This document shows, piece by piece, positions 1-11,659 of a DNA stretch of 64,000 nucleotides (its first letter is position 1; each line of letters begins with the position of its first letter). The stretch comes from Rheum nobile (lineage: Eukaryota > Streptophyta > Magnoliopsida > Caryophyllales > Polygonaceae). The notes under the pieces were generated by a model. The model was not told the origin of the DNA and ran no database searches. It worked only from the letters and a program-made list of their open reading frames with translations. The DNA lies in the NCBI GenBank assembly GCA_027886185.1, contig WOAB01000018.1:248001-312000 (forward strand), in the 5' to 3' direction. The translations under genes were made by a program, and so were the position numbers.

Positions 1-1027
1 ATCGCGGAAAAGTCGAGAGCAGCGACGGTTTACTTTGATATTGTCGCGATCGCGGAAGGAAGTGCCGCAGTCGCGGAAATCTGTGTCAGCGCGCCCGAAG
101 AGTTTCATCCGAAGATTTACGTTTTACTTTATTTTCCTTTTATTTTAGTTCTTTTATTCCGGTTATTTTATTTCCTTTTAGATTATATTTTTCCATCTTT
201 AGTTTTTAGGTTTTGCTAGGGTTATTTAACCTAGTTTCCTAGCAGCCTATTCATATCGAAGATTTCAGCATTGTTTTCCCTTTGAGTTTTTACGTTTCAA
301 GACTATGAAGAACTAAACACATTTGCTTAGTCCGACAATTGAAGCCTTCATTTGATATATGGTTGTGAGATTCTAATTCTATTTCTTTTCCTTTGAATGT
401 ATTGATTCTCTTGTGCTTCATCCCATTGATTATTATTGATTTCGCTTGTTGGACGCAACTAGTTGTTATTAGTAATTGTCTATTGCTAGGGTTTGGTAAT
501 TACTGTTTGAGTTACCTAATTCAGAGAAGCAACTGCAATATTCTAAGAACTGTTTGGACTGGTTTATTGTAGAGAGAATTAATTGAATGCAATTGTATGA
601 CTGTTTGCTATATTTGCATGTATCTATCGAAATTCCTGTGCTCATTGCTGCTGTTGAATTGAATTGGGAGGTTTTTCTGGTTATTTAATAGTTAGTATTC
701 TCAGGGTCTGTTTGTCCTGTTTATAACTTACGAAAAGGAATAGGAACATTCATAGGAAGGAATTAGAGAGAATCTAGGATCAACTAATTAAATGAATGGT
801 GAATATTTGTCTGGCTAAGTACTTTTTCCCAATTGATTACAACCTTTGTTTTACTTTATTTTGTTATTGCAAACCAATCAACAAAACCCCCTTTGTTACC
901 TTTGACATACTACTTTGCACTTAGAAAGATTACTTCCTCCCTGTGGGATTCGACCCTTGCTTGCCTATTCTACTGAGTTAGGTTTGTTTAGGATTATTTT
1001 ATTTAGGTGTCATGACAACGTCTATCA
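1..1027 (+). mobile_element. Right part of an Athila-type LTR, plus orientation
   Basis: This matches, in reverse complement, the LTRs at 9427-10691 and 35584-36816: it shares the R/U5 stretch with the sequence around the phrase GACCCTTGCTTGCCTATTC and ends in CTATCA at 1027, the same terminus as the other copies. It carries three type-A GC palindromes (about 1-10, 44-58 and 68-82) and a TATTTAA box at 223-229. The left end of the LTR lies outside the window, so solo LTR versus 3' LTR of a full element cannot be decided. The insertion lies inside an exon of the CACTA gene that follows. Confidence 0.85.
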
Positions 1028-1512
1028 ATAATATTCTAAACATTCTATATAGCGCATTGAAGACTTTTCAAGTTAAGGCACTCAAATCAAAACCAACCGC
1101 TATATCGTGGATAAATATAAAGGTTATCTATTTATATTCCCTTGCAATAAATTGTTTTTATATATCATAGTACATTATAATATCAAAATCTAACACATTT
1201 TCATCTCTTTTCTTTTATGTAGAAATGTCCTCTTCAACCAAACTTTGTGCTTTGTGGTTTTTATATATGTCGGATGATGAGGGACATTATTGAACAAGGT
1301 GCCAAATCTATTCCGAAATCGGTATGTTTTCTTTTATCATTTGAGCAACTTGTACAAGTTAGTCTAACTGCATAAGTGAACTTAATATATTTTATGTATT
1401 TATGTAGTACTTCTCTGGTTCAGCGGACTCGTACACTCAAGGACAGATCAATGAGGTAATGGATGAATGGCTTCAACATCTCCAACCTCACTTGCAAATG
1501 GTAGCTCGATAG
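1028..1512 (+). CDS. Ulp1-like (C48) cysteine peptidase, 3' exons, partial
   Basis: Three coding pieces can be followed. A first exon remnant runs from the LTR border to about 1120 and ends before GT. A second exon at 1223-1321 (AG before, GTATG after) reads in frame through QPNFVLCGFYICRMMRD, which resembles the Q-x(5)-CG catalytic-cysteine region of Ulp1/SENP deSUMOylase-like peptidases. A third exon at 1408-1512 encodes the C-terminus (YFSGSADSYTQGQINEV and onward) and stops at TAG 1510-1512. Ulp1-like genes of this kind ride in plant CACTA and Mutator-like elements and are thought to process SUMO-like proteins. The N-terminal His/Asp part is missing because of the LTR insertion and the window edge. 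Splice sites are inferred by eye. Confidence 0.6.
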
Positions 1513-1979
1513 GCTAACTAGTTAATGATTTAGTTTCTAATCATGAATAGGTTGACAAATATTCTGGACATGGTGCTCTATTTTTGGACAGGTTGTTGTA
1601 TTTTGTAAGCAGATTGCTCTTTTTTGTGGGAAAAGTTAGCTAGGTTAAGTGCTTATATAGAAAATGGGGTATAGCTTATTTTGCAATGTTTTGATAGAAA
1701 ATGGATCTATGATTATTTTAGAGGATCTAAATACATGAAAGTTGGGTTGAATTGTGCTTTGTTTTATGCATGAATTCGCAACTTATGGTTATGGAAATGA
1801 GGTTAATTTATGTATTGCATACTGAATATGGCTCATTTGATGAAATACTGGATGCAAAAATATAACTGGAAAAACAGAAGCTGCTCGAACAGGGTAATAT
1901 ATCAAAAAAAAACATAGTGGTTTTTTTCCAAACCGCAATAAAAAAGTATCGAAATTTAAATTATACAAAAACAAATTCA
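1513..1979 (+). other. CACTA 3' untranslated/internal sequence
   Basis: AT-rich sequence between the peptidase stop codon and the subterminal repeats. No open frame with recognisable similarity; the short minus-strand frame here is poly-hydrophobic and looks like noise. Confidence 0.5.
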
Positions 1980-2294
1980 TAGCGCTTTTTTAGAAAAAAA
2001 CGCTATGCATGTGATAACTTCTTATAGCGTTTTTTTCGAAAAAAGCGCTGAGTATTTTCACACGCATAGCGCTTTTTTATAAAAAGCGCTATGTAAACGT
2101 TGTATTTAAATAAAATAAATAATAGAATAAACATAGCGCTTTTTTCTAAAAAACCGCTATGCGTGTTATTTTTAAAAGTGCTTTCACAAAAAGTGCTATA
2201 AATATATAATACCGCAGTTCTATAGACAACGCTCGTAAAACCGCTATCCTCTTTATAAAAAAATGCTATGCCAAAGCATTTTTGTACTAGTGTC
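1980..2294. repeat. CACTA subterminal hairpin repeats and terminal inverted repeat
   Basis: At least four units alternate the arms TAGCGCTTTTTT and AAAAAAGCGCTATG (around 1980-2008, 2024-2051, 2067-2093, 2133-2160), with degenerate copies to about 2275. Each unit is an imperfect palindrome. The block ends in the 14-bp terminal motif at 2281-2294. Confidence 0.85.
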
Positions 2295-3449
2295 CCCAGA
2301 CCTTCAGAAATGACAAGCTAGGAACTTTTCCATACCATATCTCATGTGGTGTCTTGTCAACTGATCGTGACAGAGTCCTGTTAAGTGTGAACGCAGCAGT
2401 GTTGAGGGCATATCCCCAAAAGAATGTAGGAAGATCAACAAAGCTCATCATTGAGCGGACCATTTCTAACAATGTCATGTTTCTCCTCTCAGATACGCCA
2501 TTCAGCTGTGGCGTGCCTGGTGGAGTCAGTTGTGTCAAAATGCCACAACTTCTCAAGTGATGGTCGAATTCTTGGCTTAGATATTCGCCCCCTCGATCTG
2601 ATCGGAGTGCCTTTATCTTCTTGCCAGTCTTTGTCTCAAATTTATTCTGAAATTCTTTGAACTTTTCAAAGGACTCAGATTTATGCTTCATTAAGTAGAT
2701 ATACCCATATCTACTAAAATCATCAGTAAATGTAATGAAGTATTGATAGCCTCTCCTAGCTTCTGTACTCATAGGTCCACACACATCGGTATGTATGAGA
2801 GCTAAGAGCTCAGAAGTCCTCTCACTTGTACCAGTGAAAGGTGACCTTGTCATCTTGCCCATCAGACATGACTCACATGTTTCAAATGATTCTAAATCAA
2901 ATGACTTTAGGCTACCAACAGTTTGGAGTTCCTTCATGCGTTTGATGCTAATGTGACCCAAGCGACAATGCCATAGATTGGCTTCACTTATATCATTCGA
3001 CTTTTGCCTCTTTGTATCAACGTTATAAATTTCAGATTTGAGATCCAGTATGTATAGTCCACTACTACTCATATGGGCTCGAGCATAGAAAATGTCATTC
3101 TTATAAATGGAAAAACAATCCTTAATGACAAAATTATAACCCTCAAGGTTCAAAACTGAAATTGAAATCAAATTCTTAGTAATAGAAGGAACAAAATAAC
3201 AATTATAAAGTTCTAAAACTAAGCCAAAAGATAGAGGTAGACTATAATCTCCAATAGCAAGTACAGCAACCCTTGCTCAATTTCCAACGCGCAGATCTAT
3301 CTCACCCTTCTGCAACCGTCTCCTATTTCTTAGTCCCTGCACATTCGAAATAATGTGAGAACCACATCCGGTATCTAATACCCAAGAATGAGACTTGGTT
3401 GATAAGATTTCAGTAACGTAAATACCTGAAGTGGAGATTGTTCCCCTCT
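2295..3449 (-). pseudogene. Copia-A protease and integrase, broken
   Basis: The frame continues from gag without a gap. The aspartic protease site reads SWVLDTGCGSHI near 3350-3390. A TGA at 3279-3277 interrupts the frame shortly after. The integrase follows: GAG pre-integrase zinc region with WHCRLGHIS and CESCLMGK (about 2860-2960), then the DDE core with HTDVCGPM, the second aspartate in LRSDRGGEY and the glutamate in LNGVSERRN. The product would cut the polyprotein and insert cDNA. The reading frame ends in YGKVPSLSFLKVWGH exactly at the CACTA border, so the integrase C-terminus, RT and RNase H are lost. Confidence 0.85.
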
Positions 3450-4259
3450 TCTTGTCTTCCAGGTACTTGGGGCAATTTCTCTTCCAGTGCCCCTTAGCCT
3501 TGCAGTAGAAGCAGTCGTGCTCAACAACCACTTTCACCTTAGGGGTGTTCCCCTTGGGTTGGGCAACTTGCTTGCCCTCCCCTTGGTGCTGTTGCTTCTT
3601 CTGGGGCCCTTTCTTAAACCCTTTTCCCTTGACCATTAGAACTTTCTTCAAAGGGTCAACCATGACGTTTTGCTCAGTTGTTTTGAGCATCACGTGTAGC
3701 TCGTTGAGAGTCTTTCTCATGGCTCCCATGTTATACATCTGCCTAAAGTTGGCAAATCCATCATGTAGGGAGTATAAGATCATATCTATAGCCGTCTCAA
3801 CATTGTAGGGGTTACTAAATCTAGCCATCTTGTCAAACAAGCCTATCATGTTGTAAACATGTGGCCCAACTGGTTTCCCTTTCTTGAGCTTGCTCTGCAA
3901 TATGGACTTGAGGGTCAAATACCTCTCAATCCGAGCCTGCTCCTTAAGATATCTCTAAGGTTTCTCATAATAGTATGAGCATCGTGATCCTCAAACCTCT
4001 GTTGAAGATCAGGTTCCATAGCAACCAGCATAAGGCAAGTGACATTCATTGCCTTCTCGCATATTGCCTTGTGACGTGTCTTATCCTCATCAGATGAGGT
4101 GACAGTCAGCTCTAGGATGGGGGTTTCTAGGACATCCTCTTGTCCCTCAGACCTGAGAATGATTCTCAGATTTCTTTTCCAATCAAGGAAATTTGTGTCG
4201 TTCAACTTGTTTTTCTCAACAATTGAGCGGAGAGTGAATTTGAGGTGTTCAGAAGACAT
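3450..4259 (-). pseudogene. Copia-A gag, frameshifted
   Basis: The likely start is the ATG at 4259, giving MSSEHLKFTLRSIVEKNKL, typical of the copia gag N-terminus; the frame open further upstream has no gag character. One base is lost near 3940, after which the frame at 3918 continues with the UBN2-like gag helix region and a zinc knuckle, CFYCKAKGHWKRNC (about 3475-3515). A basic lysine/glutamine-rich linker lies before the knuckle. Gag would form the cytoplasmic virus-like particle. The single-base loss is the only break in gag itself. Confidence 0.85.
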
Positions 4260-6237
4260 AGTAACTACAAAAAAATGGAATAAAACATGCAGATAAATTA
4301 TGCTTGACATGCAAGAACTTAGAATTTAGACAAGCTATAAATAGTAAGTTATTGCACATTCTACTCAATTAAATTGTCCCTTGTGAGTAAAATGATTCCA
4401 AGATCCTATCTTAGATAAAACTCGAGCGTACTAAGGCACTTCCCCAAGTCTCATGTAATCAAGATAAGTAAACTCTTACTAATTATAACACCTTATAACT
4501 CTTGGTTGTTGGCCACATCTTATGTTAGACTTATCCTTATGCCTCAAGATCCAAAATCGAGCCTTTTGGTCTCTTGTTGAGTGTAACCATATCAAGGCAG
4601 CATGCCCCTATTAGACATACCCGCACTATCCCAAGGTCAAGGAAGGACACCTCGCTAGGGCAAAAACTATCCAACGAATTCCAAGGGCCTCATGGTTATG
4701 ACATGGAAAGGCATTACCTTAATATTCTTTTAAGGGACTTAAGTATGCAGTGGTTGTCTATCTATAAGTGAACTAAATAGCATAAACAGACAAGCAAGCA
4801 TGCAAAGTGAGAAATAGTAAAACATTCAAGTAATACAATAATAAATAATTAAATTTGTGATCCTAGTATGGCCCCTAAAGAGATCTAATCTTCAATAGTC
4901 TTGACTTTCTTAGATCACCATCCTTCAGTTTTCATAGGATCTTCTTCTTCTTGTCTTACATATAATTGAAATAAACTCTCTTGAAGAAATTTAAATTACA
5001 AAAATACATAACGATACGCAGATCGTGTACAAGAAAAACATAACGATGCGCATATCGTATTTATCTATCCTAATGTGGGCCATACTAGTCACCGCATGCA
5101 ATAATATCATAATATTAAAGATACATGCAATAATAACATATAAAATTTCATCTAAATAAAACATGCTATTAATCCAAAATAAAAGCATAAACAATTAATC
5201 ATATTAACTATTTAATATAGAAACTGATTTCTCATTATTTTAATTCAATTAAATTGTGTATGGAATTAATATCTTATATTAATCATTAATTTGCTAAAAT
5301 ATGTTGAATCTAATATTTCAAGATAATATTTAATTATGGTAACTTAAAATTTTACCAAATGAGATATCAAAATATCTAAAACAAATAATTAAATCTTTAT
5401 GTACCAAATAAAATATCAAATATCTTATTGATTAAAATAAATCTAATTTATTAAGATAGAATATCAAATATCTTATCTTATTTTGGTAAATAATATCTTT
5501 TTAGGGTAATTTTCATCCAATTAGGAATTTTCTCAAAAAACACAAAACCCTAATAACCATCAGCCGCGATCACGATTGCGTTTTTTTTAGCCACGAGCCA
5601 AGACGACCAGCAGCCGCGACCGCGGTTTTTCTCTAGTCAGTAGCCACTGTAATGAAACCGCGGTCGCGATTTTTGGACCGACCGCGACTGCGGTTTGCCC
5701 TCTGCTTCTGAATCTGCATTTGAAGTCAGTCACTGCGACACCACATAATAAAACCGCGGTCGCGGTTTTTGGACCGCGATCACGGTTTTGCCCTCTGGCC
5801 GCCAAAGATGGTCCCGAACCATCTACACCGCGTAATTCCGGTGTTTTTCCCACTTAAAAATTGTAACATTTACAACTCTTTGGTAGGAAAACTTATGGTA
5901 ATGGTTTTTCATAAAATTCAGGCTTTTTGATTCATAATTTAAGCATAAAAAACAGATTTTACATGTTCGTTTATAATCTATACAACAAATTTGCATAAAC
6001 TAATCAAAAGAATCAACTCTATGGCAAAATAGCATGAAAATTTCAAAAATTCAGCAACTATACCCACGTGAAAACACACGAATTTTAGCCTTCAAAAAAT
6101 CAAAATTTTTGTTTCGTGTTAATCATGCAAATTAATTCATACAATCAATCTCTACATAATTAGATCAAAATAATCATGAACATGCATCAAAATTAAAGAT
6201 TTTAAATTTGATCTAATCAATTTATGCAAGAGGCAAC
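4260..6237 (-). other. Copia-A untranslated leader
   Basis: About 2 kb between primer site and gag start. Mostly AT-rich with no convincing frame. It holds the GC palindrome cluster at 5560-5790, which stands out sharply against the AT-rich surroundings. Confidence 0.6.
5560..5790. repeat. GC palindrome cluster, type D (ACCGCGGTCGCGGT)
   Basis: Seven or more copies or partial copies of CCGCGGTCGCGG / CCGCGATCGCGG-like sequence, several followed by TTTTTGG, at about 5568-5580, 5612-5626, 5657-5672, 5678-5693, 5754-5770 and 5773-5786. Some copies are decayed by C-to-T or G-to-A changes (CCGCGATCACG). The minus-strand reading frame over it is low-complexity and I do not take it as a gene. Confidence 0.85.
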
Positions 6238-6245
6238 TGATACCA
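6238..6245 (-). other. Copia-A primer-binding site (tRNA-iMet)
   Basis: Reverse complement reads TGGTATCA one base after the LTR end, the usual initiator-methionine tRNA complement of plant copia elements. Confidence 0.8.
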
Positions 6246-6246
6246 C

Positions 6247-7013
6247 TGTAGGGATTTAGATGCTTAAAGAGGAATTTCAGGAAACATTTTCCTAATATCT
6301 AACCAAGGATCTCATGCATAAACTAAATAGATCATAGATAAGAAGAATTAATTACCTCCTAATGCGTGTTTGAATCTTCTTGGAATGGACATATTAGAAC
6401 CTCAAGTGTGACTCCTCTAGTTGGTCCACCCGAGTATGGATCTGGATCGCCTTTGATGTCGTCTGCTAGGACGAACGAACGAAGGAGAACTTGGCTTCAC
6501 TTTTTGGGAGATGTTCGGCCGTGTGTTCTTGTATGAGGAGATGTTGTTCTCTTGTGAACCATGCACAACCGTACTTATCTTTTGGAGGAAAGAATGTTAC
6601 GTTCTTTTAATGAAAAACAAATCACATATATAAGATCATATCTTATCCTTATTGATGGATATAATATCTTTATATTATTTCCATATATCTTCTTATAAGA
6701 TACCTTCTTATCAAGTAATTATTAATGATAACTTTTAGCCATTAATAATAAAAGCCTATCTCCCAATATAAACCACATGGGCCGAAATCCATGTCTAACA
6801 TGGGCTTTCGGTTCGGTTTGATCCAGCCCATAAACTCTAAGGGTGTGACCTCGTAGTTACCGGTAATAATAGCAATAGACTTTTTAACATATAGTCCTTA
6901 AATCATAGTTGGCTTCTAGCAAAGCACTATGACTACCTAAAATCACCGGATTAAATATCTCCATAAATGGTCCCACTTCATAATCAGTAATTGCACATTT
7001 GATTAAAAGAACA
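6247..7013 (-). repeat. Copia-A 5' LTR
   Basis: On the plus strand it begins TGTAGGGATT and ends AAAAGAACA, i.e. TGTTC...CTACA in element orientation. The inner border is fixed by the primer site; the outer border by the point where the Copia-B pol frame resumes. About 767 bp. No second LTR in view for comparison. Confidence 0.75.
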
Positions 7014-9426
7014 CAATTCCTCCAAGAAAAGAGATAGAGGGATAGAATAACCCTGCACTGAGAGTGCCCTTCAGATAGCGAAGCATATGTGTGACAACCT
7101 GATAGCTAGTGAGGAAGCTTAGGAGCACTCATGAACTGGGACAAGTATTGAACCGCATAGGAAATATCTGTACGTGTGAGATTGAGAAAAAGAAGTCTTC
7201 CAACAAGCCTTTTGTACTGCTTAGGATCAGGATATGGATCCCCATCATCAATGGACAATCTTAGGCCTCTAGCAAGTGGAAATAGTGCCTCCTTGCAATT
7301 CAATAACTCTGTATCTCGAAGCAAATCTAAATTATACTTTCTCTGATGAATGAGCATTCTAGATGATGACCTTGAAATTTCCAATCCCAAAAAATATCTT
7401 ACCAACCCCAAATCCTTTATGGTAAAAGCTTGATGAATAAAATATTTTAACTGAATGATGTACTGCTCATCGTCACCAGTCAATAACAAATCATCCACAT
7501 AAACAAGTGTTGACTATACCTTTGGCAACATGTTTAACATGTTAGGATCCAAACGCAGTTATGAGAGAAAACAAAAGCAAAGAACACGAGAAGTGTTAAC
7601 CCAATTTGCCACAAAGTGTGACTACGTCTGGAGGCGCTGCAAAGCCATGATATTTCTACTATTTTGTGATAACGATTACAATAATCAAGTGGGTATAAAT
7701 ACTAATGATTGAAACCCTAATCCGGCCCAAAACTCGTCTGTACAAAACCCTAATCCGGATCGCTGCAGTTTGGGCTTTGGTGTACAGTCCATCAGGCTTC
7801 ATAACCCAACATAATAAATAATGAACAATCCTGCTTGGATTGAATAAAAACCATGAGAAGTCAAAAACTTTGTCAGTTCAACATTCCACTAACGACTGGC
7901 TTGTTTAAGCCCATAAAGAGACCTTTTTAAAAGGCAAACCTATTCAGGTAGAGCCTTAGAATACCCATCAGGAGGAGACATATAAACCTCTTCATCTAAA
8001 TAGCCATGTAAGAAAGCATTGTTTATGTTGAGTTCATGTATTGTCCAATCCTTGACAGTAGCTAAAGCATGTATGCATCTAACAGTAGTAAACTTGGCAA
8101 CCGGAGAGAAAGTATACTTGTAATATTTATCCTTAACTTGATTATATCCTTTATCCACTAATTTGGCTTTATACCTTTCAATGGAGCCATCTGGCTTATA
8201 TGCTTGAGCTTAAAAACCCATTTTGAGCCAATTGCAACATAGTTAGGAGGCAGAGTAGTGAACTGCCATGTTTGATTATCTTCAAGAGCCTTAATCCCTT
8301 TTGCCATAGCTTCAAGCCAATTAGGATCCTTCTTTGCATGTGTGTACGTATGGGGCTCAACAATAGTCACTAAATTAGCAAATGAGTGCAGAAATTCAGC
8401 CAGACTCTGTAGCATAGAAGAAAGACTATGACAAATTCTCAGCAGAAGACAGAAAAGGACAAATAAAGTCCTTAAGCTTAGTTGGAGGAAGATGAGGTCT
8501 AGTGGACCTGCGAGGAGCATGTTTCACATGCTCAACAAATGTATTAATAGAAATTGATGTAAAGTCAGCAGTGCATGAGCTGGTGTAGGCTTAGTAGGGA
8601 TAGGATCAGAAGCTACATGCGCAACCATAATAGTAAGTGCAACAGTTGTAGGTACAATACCCTCAAAAACAGGTAAGTGAGAAGGACTCACTAAGGGCAA
8701 GCAAGACTGTGCAGTAACATGATTAGACAAGCCAAAATAAAATTTAAAAGGAAATCGATCCTCAAGGAAAATGACATCCCTGCTAACAAGATATGTATGC
8801 TTTTGCAAATCAAAAAGCTTATAAGCCTTTTGACCATATGGATAACCAACAAAAACACATTTTGTGGCTTTAAGTCCAAATTTGTGTTTCTTGCAATTAG
8901 GAGATAAAGCAAAAGACAGACAACTAATAACTCTGAGCTCAGAATAAGATGGAAAGTATCCAAATAAAACCTCAAATATATGGAGACTCACAACCAAGTA
9001 CAGAAGAAGGAAGCTTGTTTATAATGTGTGTAGAAGCCAACATACCTACCATTCTGTTGTGGAGAATAAGGAGCAATACGTTGATGGATGATTCCTTTAG
9101 AAGCAAAAAACCGAGCATAAGCGGACTGAACAAATTTAGCACCATTATCACCCCTGAATGCCTTAATTGTCTTGCCAAACTGAGTGGAAACATAAGGAGT
9201 AAAAGCATAAATAAGAGGAAAAGCATGTGTCTTGTTATGCATCAGGAAAGTCCAAGTAACACGACTCTTATCATCAACCACAATTAAGAAGTAAGATGCA
9301 CAAAAAAATCTCTTGGTTTTATATGGACCGAATATATCAAGATGGACCAAATCAAAACAATGCAAAGATTGATATTGACTAGCAGAAAAGGGAAGCTTAT
9401 GCATTTTAGCAAGAATGCAAGTTTCA
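7014..9426 (-). pseudogene. Copia-B integrase and reverse transcriptase remnants
   Basis: From high to low: integrase core with FDLVHLDIFGPY, the second aspartate in AFRGDNGAKF and a decayed site where the catalytic glutamate should follow QQNG (arginine instead); integrase C-terminal fragment with CVFVGYPYGQKAYKLFD (about 8820-8880); RT fragments TYTHAKKDPNWLEAMAKG and AFLHGYLDEEVYM; a fragment ending near 7815 that matches the SLYGLKQ region in a shifted frame; then VDDLLLTGDD, the RT active-site motif, at about 7465-7500, and THMLRYLKGTL near 7080. Frames shift several times and a 272-bp solo-LTR-like insertion lies inside the RT. Non-functional. Confidence 0.85.
7540..7811. mobile_element. 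Small solo-LTR or TRIM-like insertion in Copia-B RT
   Basis: Sequence without coding similarity interrupts the RT between the SLYGLKQ-like region and the VDDLLLTG motif. It begins TGTTAGGATCC and ends ACCCAACA, the TG...CA borders of an LTR, flanked by TAACA at 7535-7539 and TAATA at 7812-7816, a near-identical 5-bp duplication. Internal sequence has a TATAAAT-like box. A solo LTR is my preferred reading; family unknown. Confidence 0.6.
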
Positions 9427-10691
9427 TGATAGAGGCTTTTGTCGTGATGCCTAATCAAAATAATCCTAAACAAACCTAACTCAGTAGAATAAGCAAGTAA
9501 TGGTCGAATCCCACATGGAGGAGTTGTTTATCTTTATGTCAATTTGCATGCAATGGTAACAAAGGGGGGTTTTGTTGATTGTTTGGTTGCAAGTAAACAA
9601 AATAACAAAGATGGTAATCAATTGGGAAAAAGTACTTAGCCAGACAAATATCCACCATTCATTTGACTGGTTGATCCTAGATTCTCTCTAATTCCTTCAT
9701 ATGAATGTTCTTATTCCTTTTCATAAGTTTATAAACAGGACAAACAGACCATGAGAATACTAACTATTAAATAACCATGAAAACCTCACAATTCAATTCA
9801 ACAGCCGCAATGAGCACAGGAATTTCGATAGATACATGCAAGAGTAGTAAACAGTCATCCTATTGCATGCAATTAATTCTCTCTACAATAAACCAGTCCA
9901 AACAATTCTTAGAATATTGCAGTTGCTACACATGAATTAGGTAACTCAAACAGTAATTACCAAACCCTAGCAATAGACAATTACTAATAACAACTAGTTG
10001 CGTCCAACAAGCGAAATCAGTAAGAATCAATGGGATGAAGCACAATAGAATCAATACATTCAAAAGAAAAGAAATAGAATTAGAGTCTCACAACCATTAT
10101 TCAAACGAAGGCTTCAATCGTCGGACTAAGCAAAAGTTGCTTAGTTCTTCATAGTTCAAAAAAGGAAAAACCACATTGAATAATGAACGATGATAGTCTA
10201 GATGTAAAACTTGATGGAACTAGGTTAATAATAACCTAGTTACCAAAACTAAGACTAAAGATAACAAGTCTCATCTAAAAGGAAATAAACTAATGAAATC
10301 GGAATAAAGAAAGTAAAAGAAAAGGGAAATACTAAAACATAAAACTTCGGACGAAAGGAACACGCGCTTCGCTGCTGTGCATTTCCGCGATCGCGGATGG
10401 AATTCTGCGGTCGCGGAAATCTCCATTTTGCTCTCGATTTCCTTCGACTTTTCCGCGACCAACTCTTGCTCGCCCACGATCATGGATTGACGCGTTCTTC
10501 AGTTCTCCGTGGTCTTCTCGTGGTGGCTTCTCCTCAACTTCATGATGTCTTCAATTAAGCTTCTCCACACCACATATCTACACTTCTTCTTCTCAACTCT
10601 AATCTCGGTAGTTGTGCTCTAAACCCATACAAATGGCACCCAAAACACTGGTAACAACTCCTAGATACGCACTACAAAGTAGCGCTGATCA
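9427..10691 (-). repeat. Athila-A 3' LTR
   Basis: Plus-strand TGATAGAGG...CTGATCA, i.e. TGATCAGCGC...CTCTATCA in element orientation, 1265 bp. It has two type-A palindromes (10382-10397 and 10405-10420) and a degenerate pair to 10480. The other LTR has lost one of these palindromes through a roughly 20-bp deletion. Confidence 0.9.
10382..10480. repeat. GC palindromes, type A, in the Athila-A LTR
   Basis: TTTCCGCGATCGCGGAT at 10382-10398 and TGCGGTCGCGGAAAT at 10406-10420, plus decayed copies near 10450-10480. They lie about 210-310 bp from the LTR start in element orientation, upstream of the AT-rich promoter-like stretch. Confidence 0.85.
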
Positions 10692-11269
10692 AATTCCCCC
10701 ATGCTTAAACCTTGCTCGTCCTCGAGTAAGCTAAAAGAAACCTACTCCTCTAATCAAATCCCCAAGGTCTCAGGAAGCATAGACAAACCATCTCCACTAA
10801 GAATTGCACCTAACATGAAACTCCAAGGCACCAACACAATAAGCTTAACACCACACAACACATAACCACAACACCAACCAAGCTAAAAGGAAAGTAGAGT
10901 ATTTCCCCCAAGCTTATCCCGAACACCATAGAGTGAGTAACAATTTAATCCTAGCCTCCATCTATCTTCTTATGCCTCCCAGAGTGACCTACCCGAATCC
11001 TCCTTATATCTCCTCTTCTTATGTCACCACGCCAGGAAAAATGAGGAATCCTAATAATCACTCTTCTTCTTTCACTCATTTTGCCAAGGCGCCCTTTCGG
11101 GTTCTCACCAAGCCACTCATTTCATTTTTCAATAGATGGGCTCACAATATAACGCACACCACTCTTGACCAATTATTACCCCAGCCTAATGCTGGTCCAA
11201 GCCACCTGCTTATTACCTAAGCCGCCCTTTCGGGTTTTCGACTTATCCTAGGATTTCTATTTTAGCCTT
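10692..11269 (-). other. Athila-A polypurine tract and 3' untranslated region
   Basis: The polypurine tract (reverse complement GCATGGGGGAATT) abuts the LTR at 10692-10704. The rest is non-coding and closely resembles the 3' region of Athila-B at about 33640-34170, including the phrases GGTGGCTTGGACCAGC and GAACCCGAAAGGGCG in reverse complement. The open plus-strand frame here looks incidental. Confidence 0.75.
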
Positions 11270-11659
11270 TTATCCCAGGATTTTAATGCCCCGGACGTCA
11301 AAAATCTCACAGAAGATTAATGACGACTGTGGCATCTCATTCCTTCGGGATATATTCCCAACTCTCTGGCATCGATCACAAGACTTACAAAAGGCATGTG
11401 CATCCTGAAAGATGTGTGGCCAATAAAATCCCGTGTCCAAAACCTTCCTAGCAGTTTTATTTGCCCCAAAGTGGCCCCCACATGCATGAGAATGACAAAA
11501 AGCTAAGACATATTGTACCTCATTATCCGGAAGACATCGACGGATTACCTAATCCGGAAGACATCGAGACTCACGCTGTATCTTATCCTTTTGTGCTTTA
11601 GAAAAATTAGGCGGGAACTCTTCACGAACGAGAAAGTTGACCATGTTAGCATACCATGG
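11270..11659 (-). pseudogene. Athila-A integrase, N-terminal part only
   Basis: In the same frame as RT/RNase H and just past a TAG (11662-11660) the translation shows a Athila-like integrase N-terminus and the HHCC zinc finger (FCHSHACGGHFGANKT ... CKSCDRCQR). It breaks off soon after, at a residue string like IFDVRGI, and is followed by untranslated sequence, so the catalytic DDE core is deleted. A 27-bp direct duplication (16-bp identical arms at 11525-11540 and 11552-11567) adds another stop. The element could not integrate on its own. Confidence 0.8.

Larger units (their letters stand above)
1028..2294 (+). mobile_element. CACTA (En/Spm) DNA transposon, right-hand end
   Basis: The right border is the terminal motif TTTTTGTACTAGTG ending at 2294, whose reverse complement CACTAGTACAAAAA is a standard CACTA terminal inverted repeat. 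Inside it is a 300-bp block of subterminal inverted repeats built on AGCGCTTTTTT, as expected for transposase-binding sites of this superfamily. Further in lie the last exons of a Ulp1-like cysteine peptidase, a known passenger of plant CACTA elements. The left part, including any transposase, is beyond the Athila-type LTR at 1-1027 and outside the window. The element is inserted in the integrase region of Copia-A. Confidence 0.85.
2295..7013 (-). mobile_element. Copia-A: Ty1/copia retrotransposon, truncated
   Basis: Reading from high to low coordinates there is a 5' LTR (7013-6247), an initiator-tRNA primer site, a long leader, gag, protease and integrase. Coding stops at the CACTA border, so reverse transcriptase, RNase H and the 3' LTR are missing from the window. 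The element is inserted into the reverse-transcriptase/RNase H end of Copia-B: the right LTR border abuts CAATTCCTCC, which continues that other pol frame. The matching target duplication on the left is out of view. Confidence 0.85.

Noticed and set aside
10933..11220. 95-codon plus-strand frame
   Set aside because: Lies in the Athila 3' untranslated module, antisense to the element, and no domain is seen.
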